Source of the DNA: Flaccisagitta enflata | Lineage: Eukaryota > Chaetognatha > Sagittoidea > Aphragmophora | Assembly: GCA_965153355.1 (NCBI GenBank) | Contig: OZ231127.1 | Location: forward strand, 15,066,001-15,130,000 | Length of the DNA: 64,000 nt | Direction: 5' to 3' | The notes under the pieces: model-generated | The model's input: only the letters and a program-made list of their open reading frames with translations | Database searches by the model: none | What the model was told of the DNA's origin: nothing | Position numbers and translations under genes: made by a program | In this document: positions 1-13,732 of the stretch, in pieces | Layout of the letters: each line of letters begins with the position of its first letter | Numbering within the stretch: the first letter of the stretch is position 1

Positions 1-79
1 CAACGCAAGTAACCCAAATGAGGTGCATCCACAGTTGCATCAAGGGAGAGTTCAACTGTCAACTCAATGCAAGTAGTCA

Positions 80-480
80 AATGAGTTGGGAATGAAGGCG
101 GATTTAACACCTCCAAATGATACCAACGTGAACGAGACCCAACATCATCAGCAGGGAGGCGCATTTAACACATCCAAGTGATACCAACGTGAATGGGACC
201 CAACATCATCGGCAGAGAGATGCATTTAACACACAATGTGAAACCAATGTGAATGGAACCCAACATCATTGGCAGGGATGCTCATTTAACACATCCAAGT
301 TATAGCAACGTGAACGGGACCCAGCATCATCCGCAGGGAGGCGCATTTAACACATCCTAGTGATACGAACGTGAACGGGACCCAACATGATCGGCAGGGA
401 GGCGCATTTAACACATGCAAGTGATACCAACGTGAATGGGACCCAACATGATCAGCAGGGAGGCGCATTTTCCGCACCAA
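80..480 (+). repeat. 61-bp tandem satellite, about 6-7 units
   Basis: The block GGGACCCAACATCATCGGCA recurs at about 61-bp spacing (near 133, 196, 256, 317, 378 and 439), each followed by GGAGGCGCATTTAACACATC. Units differ by a few substitutions. The array seems to continue past the left edge in degraded form. Confidence 0.85.
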
Positions 481-1108
481 GTGAGACCCAAGATGGAGAT
501 CGGAAAGGCGCAAGAAAACATTGGAAGAACGGAGCAAACGAGTTTCCAAGCCTCCCAACAGAGATACAAAATGAGAGGAGCGCGTTAATTGGGTACCACG
601 CAGCCAACCCGGTTTTGATTGAAGATATTGGGGCAAGGACAAGGCAGCGGGTCGCTTACACCCCATTCTTAACGGATCTTACACTAATCGGTTTTCAAGA
701 AGCCAATAACATTTATTGTTTGGTAGAATATAATTAATTTGTTAGTCCTTTAAAGTTCGTTAATGCGAGGTTCAACTGTTGATGCAGACTGAATTTGTAG
801 TTCCTCACAGAGAACAGGTATTTATTGGCAAGCAAAAGGACGATATGGACGGGACTGCTGTCCCTACACCCGATATACACACAGTAATGTCTCTGTTGAT
901 CACTACTCAAAAACATATTTCTGTTCTAGGTCTAAGAACTCAACAGTCAAGTGTCACGAGTTAATGCCACCTAGTTACCCAGGTAAGGTTAAACAAGATC
1001 TCTTTAATCTGATAATGACCGTGACTAATGAATGAAGAGATAGTAAGAAAATATTTGCTCGAAGAATTAAGGTATGCGCAACCGTAACCGTTCAACCAAA
1101 ACGAGCTC

Positions 1109-1368
<260 letters not shown>

Positions 1369-1861
1369 CAAGTGAGATGGTTTTCGGCCCATCGAGCAAA
1401 AATTCGTTAATTAAGAATCGATTATGAATCGTTTTAAGGATTAAGGAGTGACCAAAGCGAATGATGGTGCGCATGATTGGGCTTTGAACAAACAACACTT
1501 CTGCTTTCAACAGGTGATGAACCGAGAAAGGGCGCTCGTCTCACGCATGATTGGACTTGGCTTTCGCTTTCTTTCACTTTCCTCCGCATTCTTACTCACA
1601 TTCTCCATAAGCGCACTCACATGATCACATTCTGTTCATTAAGATATTTTATCCATGTCATCAGCAAACTCATCAATTTTCTTCCTTCTGCCAGTTAGTC
1701 TGTAAGAAAGTCACTGCTTGATTTTTCTCCCTGTCTGTATATCTATCATGTGTCTCTGTTGCTTCCTTCCATCCTTTCTTTCCTCCTTTTCTTTTTCATT
1801 CTCAGTTCATCCTTTTATTCATTTTCCTCTTATCCTTCCTCTCCCTCTTTGTCTCTAATTT

Positions 1862-1865
<4 letters not shown>

Positions 1866-1927
<62 letters not shown>
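1866..1927 (+). repeat. (TC)n microsatellite
   Basis: Uninterrupted TC dinucleotides. Confidence 0.95.
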
Positions 1928-1931
<4 letters not shown>

Positions 1932-3167
1932 TCATCCAAATTAGGTCGAACAAATTGTAGGCCCCATAAATCAAATTGATGGATGTCATCGCTGCTCACA
2001 AAGACACGAACTCCGGCCAAAAACTGTTGAGCAATGGCAACAAATCGCTACGGGACCGAATTCTGATTTTCTAAGCCAAATTTGATTGGAGAGATGAGAA
2101 GAAAGGAAACAATGCAACGCCAATGGCTGGACATTGGAATGTTGGTCGACCCTAATTGGTAACCCTCGGCTGATTGTATACATCATCCATTACGTCGTCA
2201 TTGTAGCTACCATGACAAACGAGTGATACGGTTGCCATATGAGTTAAGCAACAAAACAAAAATTATCATAGTCTGGGCCATATCGAAGGTAGCCACATGA
2301 GTTATATACCAAAACTTTTTTTTTTTTAGTTTTGGCCAAACCGATGATAATAGTTTTAATCTATGAATGACTGAATGTTTGTCCTTTATATGTAGAAATT
2401 GAATTTGACCAAATCGATAACAACTCAATTCCGTGAAATGATAAGTTGGTGATTGACGTGAAATTCATAGCCTTGGTCACTTGTCAAAAAGGAGAAAAAA
2501 ACAGGAATATCAGACATGGATACTTTTCTGAATTTTGTTTTACGAGATTTTTTTTCTTTTTGATTTTGTAGTCAAATCAATTACATCACCCTTCGAAACC
2601 AGCGTTCTAAACACAGCTAAAAGTACAAGAAAGTTCTCTACCGTGCCCTCAGGCATCAACATGTCAACTTCAACATTTTCAGAAAGGAAAAACGACAACT
2701 TCGATGTCATCCAAAACAAAGAAATTTAGTCATTCAAGATAAACAAACAAAAGGGAGAAAAAAATATTGCGGACGTTGAAGCAAAGAGAATCGTGCTTTA
2801 GCTGTCTTCTCCCTTTCAAGAGTACTTTGTTGTTTATTTTTGTTCCTAAGTCAAACAATCAAGGAAAAGAAAACACGATTTTTTCTTGAGCTGTTAACAA
2901 GAATAACTACAACATTCGACATTAACGACCCTTAGAACACCACAACAACAACAGCAGCAACAACAGCAACAACAAATTCAACCTCAAGAGGTCATAAAGG
3001 AAGAAAGCGCTCATAAAAGGTAAATCTGCAGCTCTTAGCGGTAAAAAGAATCTGTTGCTTTGGTTTAAGAAGAGAATAAGACTTGGAAAGAAGAGATCAG
3101 GATTCCACCCAGTTGCCGCCAGTCCTTGGACGATTGACCGATAGTCATTGGCTATCTATCCTCTTGA

Positions 3168-3368
<201 letters not shown>

Positions 3369-3566
3369 TCACTCATACACTCAAACAGAGAGCCAAACAA
3401 ACAAACAAAAAATTATTGAGAGAAACTAAAACTGCCAGACAAAAGACACAGAGAAGGATTGTAGTTTTTTTTTCGCCCAGTCTAACAGACAGACAGACAG
3501 ACAGACAAAGTGCTGATTTGCATGCAGTGGAAAGGAGGGCAACGCCGTAAAAAATTGCCGGTGGCC

Positions 3567-3570
<4 letters not shown>

Positions 3571-3658
<88 letters not shown>
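3571..3658 (+). repeat. (GA)n microsatellite
   Basis: Pure GA tract; a separate (ACAG)n run lies at 3488-3508. Confidence 0.95.
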
Positions 3659-3663
<5 letters not shown>

Positions 3664-4677
3664 CCTGGCCAGTCCTTCCGTAACCTTGCTCAAGTGACAC
3701 TCCAGATGAATCCAAAGCAGATCCAGGGAAGATGAATGAAAGTTTGAATCAACGGACGATCGCACAAACAGACAAACATACAATCTGACGGACAGAAAGA
3801 CAGACATTATGACAAGAGATCCTTAAAACTGGACGTACAAGCCTAGTATGGGAATATTTGAGTGGAGCAGAAGCGTGGTAATGTTTTTGAAAATATGCTA
3901 GAAGAAAAAACAACCATTAAAAAAGTTGCAAATGTTTTCTTTGAAATCGGCGATTTGGCCAAACATAACAAAACAACAACAAAATTTCCCTCAAATTCGA
4001 AATATTAAGTAGACTGGTTTGGGTTTGGGGGAAAAAGATTTTTGGTTGAGAAAAAAGAAAGTTTATCCGACTCGAAATCAAGCCAGCCTTATTTTCAGAT
4101 GCGTCGGTTGCGTTGGTCCGTTGGTAGGCAAGAGTGAAAATGGTAGAAAAAGGATGACTCTCGTTCTGTGGAAAGATCATAACATCTTTGACATCCATGT
4201 CTTGGGTAAGATAATGAAATAATACTGCTATTAAAGCAGAACGCATCGTTGTTTCAAATCAATTCTTGGCATTCTGCTTTCAACAGATTTTCAAGAGCTT
4301 TTTCGTACTTTGCCATTATCCTCAAATATCGCGGGTTATTTCTAAAAAGAATCACATTCGCACTTTTTTTATTTTTCGTAAATCACATTCATCCCTTAGT
4401 TTTCTGGGTGTTTTTATTCTGGTTTTTTTTTTTCTTTAAAGAGAGAGAGAATAACTTTTCTGGATAATATTTTTTTAAGAGAGAGAATAAGGTGATAAGT
4501 GTCGGTGGTTTGCAGCCCAGTGCAACTGATCCGGGGCCAAAAAGGATCAGGTTGGAATATTCATGATCGCATTTGATTCACACAAAAAAAAGCTTATTTT
4601 CTTCTTTCACCTCTTCTTTCTGTCTTTTATCAATCTCTTTTATGCTCACCTGTCTGTCTTTCTACCTTTGCCTCTTT

Positions 4678-4694
4678 CTGTCTGTTTGTCTGTT

Positions 4695-4735
<41 letters not shown>

Positions 4736-4747
4736 TTCCTTTCTCTA

Positions 4748-4798
<51 letters not shown>
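4678..4798 (+). repeat. (TCTG/TTTG)n followed by (TC)n
   Basis: Tetranucleotide TCTG/TTTG units pass into TC. Read on the other strand this is GA followed by CAGA units. Confidence 0.93.
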
Positions 4799-4804
<6 letters not shown>

Positions 4805-5325
4805 CCCTTTTCACTGACGAATTAAGTCCAAAAGAAATACCGCGAAAGTGGCAAAGTAAGTGAATAGTGAGTAAACATTAGAAAGGCAAAAAAAAGAAAA
4901 AAAGAAAGAGAATGAAAGAGGAATCAAAAAAGAAATCAAAAGAAGAAAAGCAAACCAGAACATAAGAACCTGCGCGCACCAGGTAATAAGAATAAAAAAA
5001 GAACAAGCTAAGAAGCGCTTTGGAACCCAGCAAAGGTAAAAAAAAACTCAGCAGAATTACGAGAGTGAGCCATGAGCGTGAGCGCGAGCGGCCCCGCAAA
5101 GTCGTGGTGAAGAAAAGACCATTAGCGAAGAGGAGGCTCCCCTCTTTCCTTGGTGGTGCTTTTCTTCTTCTTTTTTTCTCTTGACTTTTCTGGTTCCGTT
5201 CTTTTTTTAAAGCAAGGTAAAGAGTAATTTGCAAGTGAAAAAAAAAGCCAGTGGAAAAAAAGAGAACGAGAGAAAAGAGTAAAGAGATAGAAAGAGAAAG
5301 AGAAAAATCGAGAAAACAACTTTAC

Positions 5326-5388
5326 CTCAGTTTTACTCCTGAGCCGACAACTATCCACTGCAACCTTCTCCGCTGCCCAAGGCAATTT
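5326..5388 (-). CDS. Semaphorin exon 4
   Basis: A 63-bp exon (21 codons, phase 0 to 0) between a CCTTTCACAG acceptor and a GAG/GTAAAG donor. It encodes KLPWAAEKVAVDSC then RLRSKTE. This matches the semaphorin segment with W-x-(S/A)-x-x-x-x-x-x-x-C-x-x-K-G-K-x-E that immediately precedes the conserved DCxNYIR motif. The Cys is expected to form the first conserved Sema-domain disulphide. The DC-NY block would be the next exon; no matching exon is visible in 1-5325. Confidence 0.85.
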
Positions 5389-5475
5389 CTGTGAAAGGAG
5401 GGAAAAAGTGAGAAAAGCTGTTGTTGAAAACAAAAGAAAGAAGCAGTGAAAGTGAGAATGAGGTCGAGAACAAAG

Positions 5476-5579
<104 letters not shown>

Positions 5580-5776
5580 GCAAAAAGACAGACGCTCGTA
5601 TGCACGAAATACACATACTATCGCGCTTACACAGACAGACAAACCGACAGACAGAGGAACAGTAAAAACAAAAGAGCCCCACGGACCAAGACAAAAAACG
5701 TATACGGACAAACAAACAGACGCGCAAAAGTTAGAATCAGACAGAACAGAAGATAGTAAACCTGATTAATCCTTAC

Positions 5777-5822
5777 CTTGTTTTCATAGAGCGTAGCGAG
5801 GCTGATGTTGAAGACGTAATCT
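5777..5822 (-). CDS. Semaphorin exon 3
   Basis: A 46-bp exon between a CTTTTTACAG acceptor and an AAG/GTAAGG donor. Its first base completes the Arg codon from exon 2, giving GARDYVFNISLATLYENK across the junction. The D-x-V/I-x-N-I/L-S-L signature is highly characteristic of Sema domains. NIS is a potential N-glycosylation site. The exon ends in phase 0. It is only 388 bp from exon 4 but 12.8 kb from exon 2. Confidence 0.88.
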
Positions 5823-6328
5823 CTGTAAAAAGAGAAGATAGGAGACGAATTAAGTACATGTGAGCTGAAACGCAAACATAGATAAAAGGAAAAAAGAGAG
5901 ACTGCAGAGAAGATTTTGAATAGGAGCAAGAAAAAGAGAGTGACTAAAACTTTTTTTTCTCTCTCATTCTTTCTTAACGATCAAATTTCTTTAGTTGAAT
6001 GGCTTATTCGTGAAACAAACGTCAATTCAGTAATTAACCATATGATATTAGATAATGTATTTTGATTTAACGGGATGGCGATGTTAGATTTTGCTCATCC
6101 ATACATCCACAAATATCATATCATCATATCAGATATAATTTCATAATCTCATTCATCAGTCATTTTTTTAAAAAATCGTATAGAGGACAGCCTGCCGTGT
6201 TACAGCTTCATGGGGGTTGGACGTTCGATGAATTTATAACCATACTATCCAATCATTCATTAAAACTAATCTTTTCCATTTTGCCATTCCATCTTGATTA
6301 AGCACGCTCAACAGCACTTACACTTTTT

Positions 6329-6497
6329 AAGAGCGCCGACGCACGTCAATAAGGGGCTTTGCCCGTTGGTCCGTTGGCCTAGTCGGTTGATCAGTCGGTT
6401 GGTCAGTCGGTTGGTCAGTCAGTTTGTTGGTCGGTATCGATTCGTTTGACCATCTACAATTCTACACGCGCATGTTCTTGACCTACTTGGCCTTTTT
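6329..6497 (-). mobile_element. Diverged hairpin-end repeat
   Basis: On the minus strand it starts near GGCCAAGTAGGTCAAG and ends in a GC-rich inverted segment followed by TTAAAAAG. It has an internal run of GGTC/GGAC-type units. It resembles the clearer copy at 43206-43324 but the terminal hairpin is degraded. Confidence 0.45.
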
Positions 6498-7003
6498 TCT
6501 CAAATACACTAATTGAGTGTCACTCATCCATGTTAAAACTAACCATATGGCTTATTAATAGCTGTAATCAATTTTACACCGTATCTACCAATATCTTGCA
6601 CCATACGAATGTCCAAATCACATTCCTTATTCAGCCTCTCTTTTTCCACAATCTTGGCAAGCACAGATCTTCTTTACAATGGACCACACCCTGATATCTA
6701 CAAATGAAAAACCCCACATGATGAACACGACCCCGCCCTGCAATGGCCTGCATCAATATCTCGCTCTCCCGCCCCCCCCCCCTTCTCTCCCCCCACCTTC
6801 TCATGTCTTGTTCTCCCACCCCCTCCCCCCTTTTTTGCCATCCCCCAGCCCTGCTCCACTATATAGCTCTTTGCCCCCTCCCTCATTTCTTTGCCCCCGC
6901 CTTGAGTTCCTCATGGGATTGTGGACAAGCTTGCGTTGCTTCCCAGGATTTACTGACTTTGGACGTGCAGTCGTCCTTGATCTCATTTACCGCACCTAGG
7001 ACA

Positions 7004-7214
<211 letters not shown>

Positions 7215-7529
7215 TCAATGAGTTTCCCTCGTGATCATATAAGCAAAAAGTCGATGGGAAAATGTAAAAGGAAGCATTTTGTTTACTCTGGCAAACGCAT
7301 AAATTGGATTGATAAAAGTAGGGTATAGCTATCTCTCCCTCACTCTCTTTCTCCGTCATAGTCTTCCTTGATTCCCGCTTTTAAAACGCAAAACAAGCTT
7401 CCAGTCTTTTTCGTTTCGTTTTGTTTGTTTTTCTGCCACTCGCTGTCTGTCTGTCTGTTTTTGCCTGTCTTTGAAAGGTCAATTCCTGTTTTGTCTTTAA
7501 TCTTCGTCTGTCTATCTTTCCCTGAAAGG

Positions 7530-7559
7530 TCTGTCTGTCTCCGTATCTCTGTCTGTCAG

Positions 7560-7636
<77 letters not shown>
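7530..7636 (+). repeat. (TCTG)n then (TC)n
   Basis: CTGTCTGT units lead into a pure TC tract from about 7565. Confidence 0.93.
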
Positions 7637-7638
<2 letters not shown>

Positions 7639-8151
7639 ATTCCCCAAATCGTTTTAATTAACAGAAGAAACAAAAAGCTCACACAAGGCCGCGCTGGATC
7701 GTAAATGCGTATATTTTTTGATGAGGGCATTCTTGCCCTAGTATTCGATTTCTGCGATATGCAAACGAGATTTTTTTTATTTATCCTCTCCTCCTGTCTG
7801 CCGCAGCTGCAATGTGTAAACGTAAACTAAATAGATCTCAACAAGGATCTGGCGCAGCCAAATGTTTTCTCATTTGATGATTCAAATTTATATCTGAACG
7901 GGAATTTATTTACATACAATTGAGCTTCAATAAAGCGCATGTCAATAGACTAGATAAAATGATGCTTTATTACAGAGTTTCTTTAGCAACAATGTAGAAA
8001 TAACTATAAAATACTTTAAAGGGACTAATTACCTCATGCGGTATAGTGGGTGCACTCTTGCGAGGTTCGACTGTAATAGCTATTTAACTTTAAGTTATTA
8101 CGTTAAGCTATTTACGGAGGAAAAATTCATTCATTCTCAATGTTAGAGACC

Positions 8152-8297
8152 AGGCCTGAATAAAAAATATGAAATTATGTTTGAATAATTCACAATGAAA
8201 CCTGGTCTTCTTACATTATCGCGAGAACAAGAATATTGATGCCTGAATGATAAATATGGAATTACGTTTGAATAATTCATAAGGAAACCTGGTCTCC
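8152..8297 (+). repeat. Direct repeat pair flanking the 697-bp array
   Basis: GCCTGAATxATAAATATG followed by TTTGAATAATTCA and GAAACCTGGTCT occurs twice, about 88 bp apart, just before the array. Confidence 0.75.
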
Positions 8298-9890
8298 TTG
8301 TCGGGAAAAAAGTCGAAGTCAGTCTTCGACTTTTTGACATATTCGAGAGAAACAGGGTTTTCATTTTCTTATGGGGAAGTTGTGAATCTCATCCGGCTGA
8401 TTGAGGCCTCCAATGAAATTTATAGGGTAAGTAAATTTGATTATTCTCTTTCATTTGGCACCAAGCAGAATTCTCTACGACAAATATTTTTCGCGCTATG
8501 ATTTTTTAAAGATTTATTTACGAAAAATTTAAATTGATTTTTTTTCAATTTTTTATGATTTTATGTAGGATCAATAAAAAAGTGTATCCATATTTGTTTG
8601 AACATGTAAATACAAGAAAACATGTTTATGAGCATAGCTGCTCCTCTGTGAGGGTGTTTTCTAGTATTCCAGCTCATCTAGCTCATTTAGCCCAGTCTTT
8701 TTTTTCTTATTTTAAATGCAATAGATAAAAAAAATGATGGATTTATTTCTGAGCATGCAAATACAGAAAGCATGTCCTCAAGCAAAGCTGGTCATCTGTG
8801 TAAATGATTTGGAGTATTTCAGCTCATTTAGCTCATTTAGCTCACGCTTATTTTTCTTTTATATTCAGTTTTATTACAGTATTTTATAAAAGGACATATC
8901 CAGTGTTGAATTTTTCCCTGTGGCGACATCTGTCTTAAGTGGAAAAAATATTCCCTTTGTCCTTGAAACAGATTTGACTAAAGCTAATCTCAAATTGTCG
9001 GGAAAAAAGTCGAAGTCAGTCTTCGACTTTTTGACATATTTGAGAGAAACAGGGTTTTCATTTTCTTATTAGAAAGTTGGGGAACTCATTAGGGCGATTG
9101 AGGCCTCCAATGAAATTTATAGGGTAAGTGAATTTGATTATTCTCTTTCATTTGGCACCAAGCAGAATTCTCTACGACAAATATTTTTTGCGCTATGATT
9201 TTTTAAAGATTTATTTATGAAAAATAAAAATTGATTTTTTTTCAATTTTTTTTTATTTTATGTAGGATCAATAAAAAAGTGTATCCATATTTGTTTGAAC
9301 ATGCAAATACAAGAAAACATGTTTATGAGCATAGCTGCTCCTCTGTGAGGGTGTTTTTTAGTATTCCAGCTCATCTAGCTCATTTAGCCCAGTCTTTTTT
9401 TTCTTATTTTAAATGCAATAAATAAAAAAAATGATTGGATTTATTTCTGAGCATGCAAATACAGAAAGCATGTCCTTAAGCATAGCTGGTCATCTGTGTA
9501 AGTGATTTGGAGTATTTCAGCTCATTTAGCTCACGCTTATTTTTTTTTATATTCAGTTTTAATACAGTATTTTATAAAAGTACATATCCAGTGTTTTTTT
9601 TTTTTGTGTAGGATCAATAAAGGAGTGTATTTGTGTTTACTTGAGCATGCAAATACAAAAAAAGATGTTTACGAGCACAGCTGCTCATCTATGAGGGCGT
9701 TTTTTAGCATTTTAGCTCATTCAGCTCACTTAGCTTGCTTTTTTTCTTTGATTTTAAATAGGATTAAAAAGATGTTTTGATTTAAGCATACAAATACAAG
9801 AAAGCATGTCAGTGAGCAAAGCTGGTTGTCTGGTTGAATTATTTTGAATATTTCAGCTCATCTAGCTCATTTGGCTCAGTCCTATTACTC
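8298..9890 (+). repeat. 697-bp tandem duplication with about 150-bp subunits
   Basis: The head block (8298-8560) recurs at 8995-9257, a 697-bp offset with few mismatches. Each head is followed by two related subunits of about 150-155 bp, and two further subunits continue to 9890. Subunits share ATGCAAATACA followed by GAAAGCATGT and end TTTAGCTCA. Each head starts with a perfect 12-bp-stem hairpin, AAAAAGTCGAAG, 5-nt loop, and its complement. No coding signature. Flanks at 8214 and 10001 share CATTATCxCGAGxAxAAGAA, so the whole block may be one larger dispersed repeat. Confidence 0.85.
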
Positions 9891-10404
9891 TCTGATTTTC
9901 AGTACAAATAAAAAAAATTCAGTGACTAAAATAAAAGCATGGTGAAAAGTCACCAGTGCTTATGACTTTTTTCCTCACGGCGACAGCCGCCATTACTGGT
10001 ACATTATCACGAGGAGAAGAAAATTGATGCCTTGAAATTTGAATTTAGAGACGAATTTTGATTGACATCGCGCAGACTTTCTTTTTCGACTGAAATTGGT
10101 CTGCGTGTGTGTCTCTGGAAAAGGATAGAGAAGTTGATCTGTTTATCTTTCAGTTAGTCTCTCTAGATCTCTCCTATACGGCCTACTTGAAAAAGTGAAA
10201 AGCATAATTCCAGATGTATTTTATGATTTATGTCGCGTCGTTTGTATTGTGTGATGTAAAAATAAAACGCCTTTGTGTTGTGGTTGGTCGGTCAGTCGGT
10301 CGGTCTGTTGGAAGGTCAGCTTGTCAATTTGCATTTATTTGTAATTTATCTTGGTTAAGTAGACAGATTTGTAGTCTCCCTGCCCTGTCCCCCCCTTCAC
10401 GAAT

Positions 10405-10421
10405 CTCTCTCTCTGTCTCTG

Positions 10422-10498
<77 letters not shown>
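10405..10498 (+). repeat. (TCTCTG)n then (TC)n
   Basis: Five TCTCTG hexamers pass into about 55 bp of TC. Confidence 0.93.
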
Positions 10499-10501
<3 letters not shown>

Positions 10502-11068
10502 TACTCTTAATTCTAACTTCAATCTCTAACGAGCCTAGCTTTTCTTAAAATTTTTCCTTCTTAATTTGTATTCAGCTTATTTTGCAAACAAGGATTTGAG
10601 TCTCATTCCTCTAAAAACCTAATGTTTAAAAAAAAGACAAAAAAGAGAGGAGAAAGAAAAGCGCTTAACGAAAGAGTAAACAAAAAGTAATCAAAGAAAA
10701 AAGGAAGACTTCTTTTTTTTGGGGGGGGGGGGGCTCTTGAGCCTCCAATTAGAGAGGAAATTTAGGTGTCAGGGAACGAAGCATCTGGTGGTAACATCTA
10801 TTAATGTTTAGATAATAAAGTTGTTAGCCAGTTTAAATGCAATTATTACACATGAATCATGATTGAATGAATTTCTCTTCTTTTTTATCCGTCTTTTTTG
10901 ACCTGACACAGAATATATGCCTTTGATTCATCAAGTTGTTTCTCCTAGACTTTCTCTCTCTTTTTCTTCTCCTGTTTTTCTCTGTTTCTCTTGTTCTTCC
11001 TCTTCTCTCTCCCTTTTCTTCTCCTCCTTTTTCCATTCTTTCTTTCTTGCCTTCTTTCTCTCGTTTTT

Positions 11069-11245
11069 TAGTTGCAGACACGCAACTCTATAAGAGGCTT
11101 TGTCCGTCCGTCCGTCCGTCCGTCGGTTGGTTGGTCGGTTGGTTAGTTGGTCGGTCCGTGGTGATCGAGTTGAGAGAGTGCGAAAACGCGCATTTCCGCT
11201 CCTGCCCACCCATCCGCAGCTGATGGCCGTGTATCCGGCCTTGTT
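11069..11245 (-). mobile_element. Hairpin-end repeat, subfamily A
   Basis: Full copy read on the minus strand. The AACAAGGCCGGATACACGGC end is at 11245. The terminal hairpin AGTTGC...GCAACT (11070-11087) is followed by TAAAAA. An internal (GGAC)n tract is at 11100-11157. Stem base pairs differ from other copies (T:A instead of C:G) but pairing is kept. Confidence 0.85.
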
Positions 11246-11275
11246 TTTCTATCTCTCTCTGTTTCTCTGTTTGTT

Positions 11276-11277
<2 letters not shown>

Positions 11278-11367
<90 letters not shown>
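11278..11367 (+). repeat. (TC)n microsatellite
   Basis: Pure TC, preceded by GTTTGTCTCTCT. Confidence 0.95.
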
Positions 11368-11369
<2 letters not shown>

Positions 11370-12006
11370 AGAGAGAGAACAGTCGTCTTCAATGGAGTCC
11401 GCCAACAAGATTTTCGTGTTCGTGTTAAGATTGAAAAGTTTGTCAGGAGTAAATTATTAAATTTCGTCACGTGACTATCTAAAGCTTTAATTTTCAAAAA
11501 GAGGAATACAAAAAAAAAAAAAGAAAAAAAAAGATCAAAAGAAAAGTCACGTGATGTTTCAAGCTTCATCTCCAAATAGAAAAAAGGGAGGTATTCCAAA
11601 TCACACAAATCATTCCTTGTCGTATGATTAACAACCATGCTATATAATATATATATGAGACTTGGTGCAAATGGAAAGGAAACCGTTTTGCAATATTTTT
11701 GTGCAAATTTTCGATCTCAGCCTGAGGATGAATAACTCTTGCATTACTGATTTGCAAATTACAACCAACATAAGGAAAAAAAGATGATAAACAAACATTG
11801 TGAAGATCACTAATCTTCCTCCTCAAAAAAAAAACACTGAAAAAAAATATGAAGGAAAAACGCCTTATTTCTCCATAATCTGCGTAGTTATCTGCCCAAA
11901 ATTTTTTTTCCATGCTGAAAATTGGTGCAAATGACATTTACCTAGTCTTGCGAAAATGAACAGACAAACAAAGCAAAAAGGGAGAGGGAAAGAGAGAAAT
12001 AGAGAG

Positions 12007-12100
<94 letters not shown>
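12007..12100 (+). repeat. (GA)n microsatellite, left part
   Basis: GA tract that resumes at 12717-12736 on the far side of a foldback element, so it was probably one tract before insertion. Confidence 0.93.
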
Positions 12101-12101
<1 letters not shown>

Positions 12102-12716
12102 ACTGCTGTCTCACATAATGTTTGAGACAAGAATGACATTACTATGCGGTTTTTTGCATTTTTGCAGAGTTCATCAGTATACACACCAAGGACTGTCATG
12201 TAGAAAATCTTTCCCAAGGTGCTTTTTGAAAAAAATGAAAAATTCAACATTTTTAGCTTCATTTTACATAGACTATTTTTCTGGTTGGTTTGACCTATCT
12301 ATTGACAGCATAATGTTAACCCTAATGAAATTCCCTTTCATTTGGTAGGTCGCATTATATAGTTTTCACAAAAAATAAACGTTTTCATTTTTAAGTCACT
12401 GTTCCAAAATTACAACGGTGGCCTAAAATTTAAATTTTTTATTTCTTATGAAAACCATACAATGTGACCTATCAAATGAATTGGAATTTTATCAGGATTA
12501 ATTTCATGCTGTCAAAAAATAGGTGAAATCAATCTAAAAATTTTTTTTTTCAAAATGATGCTAAAAATCTTGAATTTTTCATTTTTTTCAAAAAGCGCCT
12601 CAGGAAAGATTTTCTACTTGATGATTCTTTGCTTCTATACTCATGAACTCGGCAAAAATGCAAAAAATCGCATAGTTTTATCATTCTTGTCTCAAACCAT
12701 ATGTGAGACAGTAGTG
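12101..12716. mobile_element. 616-bp foldback element inserted in a (GA)n tract
   Basis: Starts CACTGCTGTCTCACATA and ends with its near-perfect complement TATGTGAGACAGTAGTG. Arms of about 265 bp (12101-12372 and 12437-12716) are inverted copies at roughly 80-85% by eye, with a short A/T-rich centre. Both flanks are GA repeat, so any target duplication is masked. No coding capacity; probably a non-autonomous DNA element. Confidence 0.8.
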
Positions 12717-12942
12717 AGAGAGAGAGAGAGAGAGAGCAAGAAAGAAAACAAGTGAGAGTGAAAAAGATTTGAAGGGGATAGAGAGAGAAAAAAACTCTCT
12801 TGGAAACGAAATAAACAAAGATAACCGTATATTTTCTTGAGAAAGAAAAACTAACATTCACCTTCCTTAGAGGTTGGAAAGAAAATGAGAATGAAACGAG
12901 AGAGGCAAAAAGAGAGGACAAGGTAGGCAACAGGAGAAAGGT

Positions 12943-13153
<211 letters not shown>

Positions 13154-13641
13154 ACTCGGAAAGAGTGAGTGGATTTACTAAATATCGAATACGATGTTTC
13201 GTTTCAGTACCCCCAATATTTTTGTTTTTTTGAAATGTAGCTCTGACTTTTCCCACCTTTTGGTAAAACGAGTAAAGTCGATGGTAAATAACAACGGCTT
13301 CAAAATGATATTCGATAGCCATGATTCAACCTTTTCTTGTTTACAAATCATGAACCTCTGCAAACATAGACCTCAAATCTCCCTCCTGAGGGGTAAATAC
13401 ACGTAGCTCTCGGACGTGAATACATACATCTATCTTCAATCTTCTTTCTCTGGCTCGATCTAGATCTTCTAAGTTATATATTTTGCTCTTTAGAATTTCT
13501 CTTTGGCAATATGTCAGCGTGTCTGTATTAATTGTTTTTGGGTCTCCCAATATATTCTCGTCGGTGTTTCTTATTGTGTATATGTCTCTGACCATGGCCA
13601 TGTCTCTGATTGTCCGGCTTTCTCTTACTCTTACTGGGGCT

Positions 13642-13642
<1 letters not shown>

Positions 13643-13729
<87 letters not shown>
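13643..13729 (+). repeat. (TC)n microsatellite
   Basis: Pure TC. Confidence 0.95.
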
Positions 13730-13732
<3 letters not shown>

